This document shows positions 1 through 5,579 of a stretch of 6,612 nt of DNA, piece after piece. Positions within the stretch are counted from its first letter, which is position 1. Each line of letters begins with the position of its first letter. The DNA comes from Pirellulales bacterium. Lineage in GTDB: Bacteria > Planctomycetota > Planctomycetia > Pirellulales > Thermoguttaceae. Made by a program: the position numbers and the translations under genes. Location: assembly GCA_030605745.1 (NCBI GenBank), contig JAUWHT010000229.1:1-6612 (forward strand), read 5' to 3'. The notes under the pieces were generated by a model. That model did not search any database and was not told the origin of the DNA. It saw only the letters and a program-made list of their open reading frames with translations.

Positions 1-1
1 T

Positions 2-110
2 CTCCCTTTGGGAGAGGGGCAGAGGGTGAGGGCGGCATGGATCACACCGTAAATAGCGGGGGTTTCTTGCCGAATAACCCTCACCCTAACCCTCTCCCGG
101 AGGGGGAGGG
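2..110. repeat. Imperfect palindromic intergenic repeat (C/T-rich and G/A-rich arms)
   Basis: The left arm at 2-32 is G-rich and ends GAGGGTGAGGG. The right arm at 78-110 begins CCCTCACCCT and continues with CCTCTCCC. The two pair over most of their length, with small mismatched stretches in the middle. The left arm also opens with its own small hairpin, CTCCC-TTT-GGGAG, at 2-14. The roughly 45 bases between the arms show no coding signal. CCCTCACCCTAACCCTCTCCC-type palindromes are common dispersed intergenic repeats in many GC-rich bacterial genomes. The element may continue upstream of the window. It separates the gene at 165 from whatever lies upstream. Confidence 0.65.
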
Positions 111-164
111 GACTCGCATCGGTAATTTCAAAACACGTTCTAACAACCCAGCGCCGTAATCGCC

Positions 165-1463
165 ATGAAAGATGTGCCGGAAAATGAACTGCTCAGCGCC
201 TACCTCGACGGCGAATTGACCGCCGCCGAGCAAGCGGAGGTGGAACAGTTGCTGGAGTCCAGCCCGGCCGCACGGCAACTGCTGGAAGAGTTCCACGCGC
301 TCAGTTCCACGCTCCAGGACATGCCCCAGTACACACTCGATGAGGACCTCAGCGAGCAGGTGCTACGGATGGCCGAACGGCGAATCCTCACCGAAGACAT
401 CCCCACCTCTGCACCGGCCGTGCCGCTGGGGCGGTCGATTTTCCGCCGGCTGCTGACCCGGCGGGGTCTGGTCTGGTCCGGACTGGCGGTGGCGGTTGCC
501 GTGATGCTTTTGCTGCACGAACCAGGCCGACTGGAGCGGCCGGCCGGCGATCAGGTGGCCATGGCGCCGGCTAAGCCCAAGAAAGCTAGCCCACCCCCTT
601 CGATCGGGGCGGCTGTCAAGCCGGACGAGGAACAACCCGCCCCGGAGGCCAAAAAAACAGTCGCCGAGGCGGCGCCCGCCGAAGCGGTCGTCGCCGGTAA
701 GACCGCCAAGGAGTCCATGATGTTTAAGGCCCGTCCCCGGCGGATCGCCAAGAACGGGTCCATACGGGCGGCCGATCGGGTCGTGGCGAAAGCCCCCAGT
801 CCGGTCGACGGCAAAGGTGACGGGGTCCTGCTGATCCGATGCGACATCAGCCCTGCCGCTGCGCGGAAGCAAGCATTCGACAAACTGTTGATCGCTAACG
901 GAATCGCCCGGGAGCAAACCCACACCAAAACCGATGCCAAGCGTCCGGGCCGGCGTGAGCAACAGAAACTGGCGGCCCTGGACGAGCGGCTGGAAGAACA
1001 GGCCGAGAGCGGGCAGCTCGACGTGGTTTACGTCGAGGCCACACCCAGCCAGATCGAAGCCACGTTGGCCGGGCTGGCTGCAAGGCACGAGGAGTTCCTC
1101 TCGGTCTCGGTCGAGCCGGATCCGAGAGTGGAGGCGCAGCAGGTTTTCACACAATACAATCGCGGCCGTGCACAGCGGATCCTGGTTCCCGCCAATAGGT
1201 TGAACGCCCAATTGGAGTGGCAGGCGCCGGAACCCCGCGGGGCTCGCCTCGGCGGGCAAGCCGAACGGCAAGCAGCTCCAAGCGGACAGACGTTGGTGCC
1301 GCCAACCTCCGAGGGTGAGCCCAAGCAAGCGCAGCAACAGCCGCCGACGTACCGGGCATTGTTCGTATTGCAAGTTGTCGGCCCGGATCTACCCGCCGCG
1401 GCCGCCCCGACGACGGAAAAATCCGACCCACCCAAACCAAACACCACGCCGGCGAAGGAGTAA
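165..1463 (+). CDS. Anti-sigma-factor-like single-pass membrane protein with long extracytoplasmic region
   Basis: The 432-residue product resembles planctomycete proteins annotated as anti-sigma factors, which hold an ECF sigma factor at the membrane. Residues 1-50 form a short helical domain with the signature ELLSAYLDGELTAAEQAEVE and then LLESSPAARQLLEEF, as in the anti-sigma N-terminal domain. The HxxxCxxC zinc motif is absent; there is no cysteine in this part. Residues 90-100 are Arg-rich, and about 101-118 form one hydrophobic helix, so the N-terminus should be cytoplasmic. Residues 130-200 are a Pro/Ala/Lys-rich linker. About 220-345 look folded (VLLIRCDISP; DVVYVEATPSQIEATLAGLA). The end is low-complexity and Gln/Pro-rich. 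The start is firm because an in-frame TAA lies at 141-143 with no other start codon between, although no clear Shine-Dalgarno is visible. No sigma factor gene is visible within the 164 bases upstream. The anti-sigma role is inferred. Confidence 0.75.
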   Translation: MKDVPENELLSAYLDGELTAAEQAEVEQLLESSPAARQLLEEFHALSSTLQDMPQYTLDEDLSEQVLRMAERRILTEDIPTSAPAVPLGRSIFRRLLTRRGLVWSGLAVAVAVMLLLHEPGRLERPAGDQVAMAPAKPKKASPPPSIGAAVKPDEEQPAPEAKKTVAEAAPAEAVVAGKTAKESMMFKARPRRIAKNGSIRAADRVVAKAPSPVDGKGDGVLLIRCDISPAAARKQAFDKLLIANGIAREQTHTKTDAKRPGRREQQKLAALDERLEEQAESGQLDVVYVEATPSQIEATLAGLAARHEEFLSVSVEPDPRVEAQQVFTQYNRGRAQRILVPANRLNAQLEWQAPEPRGARLGGQAERQAAPSGQTLVPPTSEGEPKQAQQQPPTYRALFVLQVVGPDLPAAAAPTTEKSDPPKPNTTPAKE

Positions 1464-1473
1464 CCGAGGTTGC

Positions 1474-1533
1474 AATAGCCGGGGGGCAACGCCCCGCGGT
1501 GATGCACCCGCGACGCGTTGCGTCCCGGCTATT
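1474..1533. repeat. Long imperfect hairpin repeat downstream of the anti-sigma-like gene
   Basis: The arms at 1474-1492 (AATAGCCGGGGGGCAACGC) and 1515-1533 pair at 17 of 19 positions. The 22-base centre can pair further through CGCGG and CCGCG. A moderately T-rich stretch (TATATTTT) follows at 1537-1544, so the hairpin could help end transcription of the gene stopping at 1463. There is no clean run of T, so I call it a dispersed palindromic repeat first and a possible terminator second. It sits where the HEPN-like coding remnant at 1552-1590 loses its similarity. Confidence 0.65.
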
Positions 1534-1551
1534 ACAGTATATTTTGCATGG

Positions 1552-1590
1552 AAACCAGTTCCAAACATATTCACACTTGGCCTCGTCCAT
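1552..1590 (-). pseudogene. Remnant start of a HEPN-domain (HepT-like) toxin gene
   Basis: Reading the minus strand from the ATG at 1590-1588 gives MDEAKCEYVWNWF. This resembles the usual start of HEPN-domain proteins paired with MNT nucleotidyltransferases, typically MDEAK-x-EYV-x-x-WF followed by a KAE.DL segment. After residue 13 the resemblance stops: the frame reads into a short A/T-rich stretch and then the hairpin repeat at 1474-1533. The ATG overlaps the TAT codon of the read-through tail of the neighbouring nucleotidyltransferase (GKVLYG), which is the tight MNT-then-HEPN arrangement seen in intact pairs. The TGT and TGG codons at residues 6 and 10, where arginine is common, are each one C-to-T change from an arginine codon. 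Only 39 bases support this, so it is a suggestion from pattern and context. Confidence 0.45.
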
Positions 1591-1603
1591 AGAGCACCTT
1601 CCC

Positions 1604-1903
1604 TCACTCGAGAATCTCGCACTCCAAAGACGCGTACACGTGGCGATATTTATCGACTTCGGCACGTGTCTTGACAAGGATGTCCTTGGGCACTCCTATT
1701 CCCCCGAGGCAGTGATAGGCCCGGGCTGCCCGCTGGGTCGGCCGCTCGTCGCTCTCTGAGACGATCACCAGCAGATCGACGCCGCTCTCTTCGTCCGGCT
1801 CGCCCCACGCCCGGGAACCGAACAGGATGATCTGTTCCGGTTGAAACTCCGCCACCAATCGGCGGACCATCTCGTCGAGTACGTCGGAGTCGAGGGTTTC
1901 CAT
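1604..1903 (-). CDS. Minimal MNT-type nucleotidyltransferase domain protein, probably inactive and C-terminally truncated
   Basis: This is a 99-residue protein of the minimal nucleotidyltransferase (MNT) superfamily. Intact members such as MntA transfer nucleotides to a HEPN-family toxin and neutralise it. The active-site loop is visible as ILFGSRAWG at residues 26-34. The family motif is GSx10DxD, but here residue 41 is Gly (codon GGC), giving G-V-D with only Asp43 left, so catalysis is doubtful. The C-terminal DILVKTRAEVDKYRHV segment matches the family. The frame then ends at TGA 1606-1604, but the in-frame bases beyond still encode GKVLYG, the normal family ending, so the stop looks like a nonsense mutation. 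The ATG at 1903 lies two bases after the stop of the upstream gene; a TTG at 1909 overlapping that stop is an alternative start giving 101 residues. The two genes should be co-transcribed. Confidence 0.8.
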   Translation of the reverse strand: METLDSDVLDEMVRRLVAEFQPEQIILFGSRAWGEPDEESGVDLLVIVSESDERPTQRAARAYHCLGGIGVPKDILVKTRAEVDKYRHVYASLECEILE

Positions 1904-1905
1904 AG

Positions 1906-2388
1906 TCAATTTTTTGCCGCGTAGAGTTCGGCGTATTCGAGTGCCCAGTTGTCGATCATTTCGGTAAACGAGGTCAGGTCGACCTCGGTGAGGCGCTGGT
2001 AGTGGGAGCGGTTGAAGAGTTCCTTGTTGCGGACGGTGGCCTTGGCGGCCAGATCGAGCACGTGATAGGAAGAGGCCGGGCGGATGACCATCTCCAGGCG
2101 GCTGAACAGGTTGCGGCGGCGGTCGCGTCGCACGTCGAGGTCGTCGCGGCTGACGGCCGCCCCCCAGCCGTCGTCGCCGACGATCGTCTCCAGCCGGAAG
2201 CCGGGAAAGTGATCGGCCAGTTGCTTCAAGCAGGTCTCGATCCGCTCGCAGAGCTGGAGCCGATACTGCGAGTGGAGCCGCTGAAGCTCCTTTTCAGTGA
2301 TTGCTTTTTCCGCCTCGGCTCGTACCCGGACACTGCCCGCCCGCTGTCCCCGCTCGATCGCCTTTTCCAGTCGCTTGTGGAATTCCAT
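1906..2388 (-). CDS. Conserved hypothetical protein, 160 residues, upstream partner of the nucleotidyltransferase
   Basis: I cannot name a function. The protein is soluble, with no signal peptide or membrane segment. Residues 1-60 are highly charged and likely helical, possibly coiled coil (RLEKAIERGQRAG; AEAEKAITEKELQRLHSQYRLQLCERIE). The centre (DHFPGFRLETIVGDDGWGAAVSRDDL, broken by the charged stretch RRDRRR) and the C-terminal half (LFSRLEMVIRP, VLDLAAKATVRNKELFNRSHYQRL, DLTSFTEMIDNWALEYAELYAAK) look like a compact folded domain. It resembles proteins I associate with planctomycete genomes, but I recall no assigned role. The ATG at 2388 gives a full-length product, with no obvious Shine-Dalgarno before it. 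Its TGA at 1908-1906 is two bases from the ATG of the nucleotidyltransferase, so the two form an operon. Whether they cooperate is unknown; this gene looks intact while its neighbour looks damaged. Confidence 0.75.
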   Translation of the reverse strand: MEFHKRLEKAIERGQRAGSVRVRAEAEKAITEKELQRLHSQYRLQLCERIETCLKQLADHFPGFRLETIVGDDGWGAAVSRDDLDVRRDRRRNLFSRLEMVIRPASSYHVLDLAAKATVRNKELFNRSHYQRLTEVDLTSFTEMIDNWALEYAELYAAKN

Positions 2389-2415
2389 GGCCGCTAATAC
2401 TATTCACAGAAGATC

Positions 2416-2501
2416 CGTTTAGCCGCCGGGCTTGCCCGGCGCGTTGGTGGGTGTCAATACGCTCGAACGCAAACGCGCCGGGCAAGCCCGGCGGCTAAAC
2501 G
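2416..2501. repeat. Perfect 30-bp inverted repeat (MITE- or REP-like palindromic element)
   Basis: The arms at 2416-2445 and 2472-2501 are exact reverse complements over 30 bases and are separated by 26 bases. Each arm begins or ends with CGTTTAGCCGCCGGGC or its complement. Each arm also contains an inner palindrome, GCCGGGC-TT-GCCCGGC, so it can fold alone as well as with its partner. TTTAGCCGCCGGGCTTGCCC-type elements are familiar dispersed intergenic repeats in planctomycetes (recalled, not searched). It lies between the ends of tex (stop 2509) and the start of the 160-residue gene (2388). No T-run follows on the minus strand. Confidence 0.85.
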
Positions 2502-2556
2502 ACATTCGTCATTCGTCATTCGTCATTGGTGGTTCGTCATTCGTGGCTTGTGCTTC
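2501..2556. repeat. 7-bp tandem array (unit GTCATTC) overlapping the tex 3' end
   Basis: Eight consecutive 7-base units can be laid end to end. Units at 2508, 2515 and 2536 are exact GTCATTC. Those at 2501 and 2522 differ by one base, and those at 2529, 2543 and 2550 are degenerate (GTGGTTC, GTGGCTT, GTGCTTC). The array abuts the right arm of the inverted repeat that ends at 2501. Its minus strand contains TGA once per unit. The tex stop codon (TCA at 2509-2511 on the plus strand) is one of these, and the last residues of Tex (TNDEPPMTNDE) are array-encoded. Confidence 0.75.
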
Positions 2557-5214
2557 ATCCTGTTTCTGGTCGTTATCTTTGTCTTGTTTCTGCTGTAGGA
2601 AGAGCTGCGCCAGATCGCCGAAGGTCCGCATGGGTTCCTTGCCGGTTCTCATTTTCTCGGTGATGGGCGCGACGGGTTTGGGTCGCGATTTGGGTCGGTA
2701 TTTTGGTTTGGGCGGTCCTTTGCGCTTGGGCGGACCCTTGGACTTATGCAGTTTCTCGGGTTTGTGGCGTCGCGACTCGCGTGGCCTGGCCCGTTGCTGC
2801 CCGCCGCCTTCGGAGGGAGCTTTGTCCCTGTCCGGCTTCGCGCCGTCGCGGCGCCTGCGGTGCGGCTGCTGCGTACCGGGTTGGACCATGGTCAGCGACA
2901 CTCGCCGCCGCTCCTTGTCCACCTCCACTACCCACACCTTCACGATGTCGCCCACCGCAACCACCTCGTGTGGATCGCGGACGTACTTATCGGCCAACTG
3001 GCTGACATGGACCAGACCGCTGTCGTGCATCCCGATGTCGACGAAACATCCGAAGTCGACCACGTTGAGCACCGTACCAGTCAACTCCATCCCCGGCGTG
3101 AGGTCCTCCAGCTTGAGTACGCCCTGTTTGAACAGGGGGGGCGGCAGGTCTTCGCGCGGGTCGCGTCCCGGTCGGGCCAGTTGCGCAAGGATGTCGCCCA
3201 GCAGTAGCGTGCCGATCTCCAGCTCCTCGGCCAGCTCGTCGATGTTGACCCCGGCAACACGTTCGGCCAGCGCGGCCGCCGCCTCTTTCTCGGTCAGATC
3301 GGCCGCGGTGCACTGCAAGCTGGCTAGCACCCGAGTCGCCGCATCGTAGCTTTCCGGATGGATCCAGGTGGCATCCAGCGGATTATCGCCGCCGGTGATC
3401 TTCAAGAACCCGGCCGCCTGCACGAAGGTCGCCTCGCCCAGCCCGGGCACATCCCGAAGCTGCTCGCGGCTGCGCAGCGGACCGTGCTCTCGCCGGTATT
3501 CGTATACCCGCCGAGCGGTCAATTGGTTCAGCCCGGAAATGTACCGCAGCAGCGCAGGGCTGGCCGTGTTGGCATCGACGCCCACGTAGTTCACACACGA
3601 CTCGACCACCTCGTCCAGCGAAGCCCGCAGGTGCTTGGCCTTCACATCGTGCTGGTACAGACCTACCCCAATGTTGGCCGCGTCGATCTTGACCAGTTCA
3701 CTTAAGGGATCCTGTAAACGGCGTCCGATCGAGATTGCGCTGCGCAAACTGGCATCGTAATCGGGGAACTCCTCGCGGCCCAGGCGACTGGTGGAATAGA
3801 CGCTGGCGCCCGCCTCGTTGACGATCACGTACACGACACCCCGGTCTTTCAGGTTGCTGGCGACCAGTTCTGCGAAGAAATCCTCGCTCGCCCGACAAGC
3901 GGTGCCGTTACCGATGGCCACCACCGAAAACTGGTGACGGTGGATCAGATCGATCACCCTCTGCTGTGCCTGTTTGCGGCGTTCCGGTTTGCCAACCAGG
4001 AAGATCACACCGTGCTCTAGGACGTTTCCGAACTGGTCCAGAGCCACTAGCTTGCAGCCGCTTCTGAAGGCCGGGTCCACGGCCAATACACGGCGGTCGC
4101 GAACCGGAGGCTGCAACAGCAGGTTGCGTAGATTCCGGGCAAATACGCTCACCCCGTGGGTCTCCGCCAGATCGGTCAACTCGCGGCGGATATCGCGCTC
4201 CAGCCCCGGCAGGATCAACCGGCCCAGCGCGTCCCGGGAGCAGCCCCGCAGATAATCGGCATGTGGATGCTCCGCCAACACGAGCATCTCGTCCAGCAGC
4301 CGGTACATCGCCTCCAGGTCGGACTCGATCTTTACCCGTAACACCTTTGCCCGTTCGCCCCGGTTGATAGCCAAGATGCGATGGGGCGGGATTTTCTTCA
4401 GTTCCTCGCTGTAGTCGAAGTAATCGCGGAAGGCCTTGATCTTCCTCTCTTCTACTTTCTTCTTCCTCAACTCCCTCCTGTTCAATCTACCCGGCCCTTG
4501 CTTGGCCCCGGGACCCTCATCCAAAACGCCCCGGGACTGCGGTCCCGGGGATGATCCTTCGGCCGGTTTGTCGGCAGTTTTTTCAGGTTTTTCGGCCTGA
4601 CTCTTCTGCTCACCGCCGATCCGGTTGCAGACAAACCTGCCGGTGCGCCCGAGGATCTCGCGCAGCCGGCCGCGCAGATCGGCCCGCTCGCCGAACTGCT
4701 CGGCCAGGATGTGGCCGGCCCCCAGCAGTGCATCGGCGGCTGTGGGAACCTCGTGCTGAGGGTTGACGAATTCGGCGGCCCGGGCATCCAGGTCCGTACA
4801 GGCCAGACTGGCCTGGAGTATTTCGCGGGCCAGCGGCTCCAGTCCGCGCGAGCGGGCAAGCGTGGCCAGCGTCTGCTTCTTCGGCTTGTACGGCAGGTAC
4901 AAATCCTCAAGCCGCTTGGTAGTGCCGGCGGCCCGGATCTGCTTGGCCAGCCCCTCGCCCAGTTTGCCCTGGGCCTCGATCGAGCGGAGGATCGTCTGCT
5001 TGCGACCGGCCAGCAGACGCATCTTTGAGAGCTGTGCCTGGATTTGCCGAACCTGCTCCTCGTCCAGGCCCCCGGTCTGGTCCTTCCGATACCGGGTGAT
5101 GAACGGGACGGTGCCTCCCTCGTCGAGCAACTCGACCACCACCTGAACCTGGCGCACAGGGATGTTCAGGCCACGCGCCACGTGCCGCAGATCAATAGCC
5201 ACCGTATCGGTCAT
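2509..5214 (-). CDS. tex: Tex (YhgF-family) S1-domain RNA-binding transcription accessory protein
   Basis: Tex is a conserved cytoplasmic nucleic-acid-binding protein linked to transcription and RNA metabolism. The order of domains is clear in this 901-residue product. A helical Tex N-terminal domain spans about 4-190 (LLDEGGTVPFITRYRKDQTGGLDEEQ). An extra linker runs about 200-260, and FRDYFDYSEELKKIPPHRILAINRGE follows. The YqgF/RuvC-like fold starts near 374 (RRVLAVDPAFRSGCKL) and includes AIGNGTACRASE and DYDASLRSAISIGRRLQDPL. Helix-hairpin-helix motifs lie about 535-610 (EQLRDVPGLGEATFVQAAGFL). The S1 domain is about 706-778 (GTVLNVVDFGCFVDIGMHDSGLVHVS). A Lys/Arg/Pro-rich tail follows. 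Typical Tex has about 770-790 residues; the excess is the linker and the tail. The start at ATG 5214 (MTDTVAIDL) fits the family; ATG 5223 and TTG 5232 lie upstream in frame, near a GGGG stretch. The stop codon lies in the 7-bp array. Confidence 0.95.
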   Translation of the reverse strand: MTDTVAIDLRHVARGLNIPVRQVQVVVELLDEGGTVPFITRYRKDQTGGLDEEQVRQIQAQLSKMRLLAGRKQTILRSIEAQGKLGEGLAKQIRAAGTTKRLEDLYLPYKPKKQTLATLARSRGLEPLAREILQASLACTDLDARAAEFVNPQHEVPTAADALLGAGHILAEQFGERADLRGRLREILGRTGRFVCNRIGGEQKSQAEKPEKTADKPAEGSSPGPQSRGVLDEGPGAKQGPGRLNRRELRKKKVEERKIKAFRDYFDYSEELKKIPPHRILAINRGERAKVLRVKIESDLEAMYRLLDEMLVLAEHPHADYLRGCSRDALGRLILPGLERDIRRELTDLAETHGVSVFARNLRNLLLQPPVRDRRVLAVDPAFRSGCKLVALDQFGNVLEHGVIFLVGKPERRKQAQQRVIDLIHRHQFSVVAIGNGTACRASEDFFAELVASNLKDRGVVYVIVNEAGASVYSTSRLGREEFPDYDASLRSAISIGRRLQDPLSELVKIDAANIGVGLYQHDVKAKHLRASLDEVVESCVNYVGVDANTASPALLRYISGLNQLTARRVYEYRREHGPLRSREQLRDVPGLGEATFVQAAGFLKITGGDNPLDATWIHPESYDAATRVLASLQCTAADLTEKEAAAALAERVAGVNIDELAEELEIGTLLLGDILAQLARPGRDPREDLPPPLFKQGVLKLEDLTPGMELTGTVLNVVDFGCFVDIGMHDSGLVHVSQLADKYVRDPHEVVAVGDIVKVWVVEVDKERRRVSLTMVQPGTQQPHRRRRDGAKPDRDKAPSEGGGQQRARPRESRRHKPEKLHKSKGPPKRKGPPKPKYRPKSRPKPVAPITEKMRTGKEPMRTFGDLAQLFLQQKQDKDNDQKQDEAQATNDEPPMTNDE
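4506..4550. repeat. GC-rich palindrome inside the tex coding region
   Basis: CCCCGGGAC occurs at 4506-4514 and 4529-4537, and its reverse complement GTCCCGGGG at 4542-4550. The second and third copies form a perfect 9-bp hairpin with a TGCG loop. On the coding strand the block encodes part of the low-complexity linker SSPGPQSRGVLDEGPGAKQG, which standard Tex proteins lack. This resembles an intergenic palindromic repeat that has entered, and been tolerated in, a coding sequence. Confidence 0.6.
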
Positions 5215-5301
5215 AAACCGCATTTTCCCCAAAATACATCAAACCCGCAAGACGCCTGCAGCCGATACATGGGGATGAAACTAGGGTGGGCACATCCGAG
5301 C

Positions 5302-5306
5302 AAGGA
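5302..5306 (+). promoter_or_regulatory. Ribosome binding site of the 82-residue protein gene
   Basis: AAGGA lies nine bases before the ATG at 5316. It favours this start over the in-frame GTG at 5286, which would add ten unlike residues. It lies in the 101-base divergent gap with tex (5215-5315), where I see no confident promoter on either strand. Confidence 0.6.
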
Positions 5307-5315
5307 ATTTGTGCC

Positions 5316-5564
5316 ATGAATGCAAGCCATCTGCGCGTTTATTGCGGCCCCAACGACGATTCGGCCATGGTCGATGTCGTTAGGAGCGAGAACCAGCGGG
5401 AAACGGTTACCGTGCCGTTGATGGATATCTTGCCCCTGTTAGCCGATGCTGTCCAATCTGAGCGGACCTGGTTGCGGGACTTTGAAGACGACGAGGCAAC
5501 GATCTCGATGGATTTGTACGAAGTCCTCCTGGCCTACCAGCACTACCGCCGCCCATCCGCTTGA
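5316..5564 (+). CDS. Small conserved hypothetical protein, 82 residues
   Basis: Function is not known to me. The product is small, soluble and acidic, with no signal peptide, membrane segment or metal-binding cysteine cluster. It opens with a short beta-like segment (HLRVYCGP), then VPLMDILPLLADAVQSERTWLRDFEDDEATISMDLYEVLLAYQHYRRP. The core resembles a small family I associate with planctomycetes, so it is a useful lineage marker; this is from memory and unsearched. The start is set by AAGGA at 5302-5306. The gene is divergent from tex, with 101 bases between starts, and convergent with the DedA-family gene, with only 15 bases between the two stop codons. It appears to be a single-gene transcript. 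The uniform length and clean start and stop argue for a real gene rather than a chance frame. Confidence 0.8.
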   Translation: MNASHLRVYCGPNDDSAMVDVVRSENQRETVTVPLMDILPLLADAVQSERTWLRDFEDDEATISMDLYEVLLAYQHYRRPSA

Positions 5565-5579
5565 CGCCGCGCAGCCGTT

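Noticed and set aside
363..1373. 336-residue open frame antisense to the anti-sigma-like gene
   Set aside because: It lies fully opposite a gene with clear domain structure; its product is Arg/Gly/Leu-rich with no recognisable domain, as expected for the shadow of GC-rich coding DNA.
1147..1677. 176-residue minus-strand open frame containing the HEPN-like start
   Set aside because: Only the 13 codons from 1590 look protein-like; upstream it is the wrong frame of the nucleotidyltransferase, and downstream it is repeat and antisense of the anti-sigma-like gene.
2416..2501. The 30-bp inverted repeat as a Rho-independent terminator of tex
   Set aside because: The stem is right for size, but no T-run follows on the minus strand, and the 26-base loop and nested arms fit a dispersed repeat better. 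An effect on transcript ends is still possible.
2501..2556. CRISPR array
   Set aside because: The units are 7 bases with no spacers, and there are no cas genes in the window.
2432..3349. 305-residue plus-strand open frame across the tex 3' end
   Set aside because: Ser/Cys/Arg-rich translation with no domain, starting inside the palindromic repeat and opposite the conserved S1 domain of Tex.
5215..5232. Tex starting at TTG 5232 or ATG 5223
   Set aside because: Both add residues (GKMRF..) not expected in the family. ATG 5214 gives the usual beginning, although ATG 5223 cannot be excluded because the G-rich stretch lies near both.
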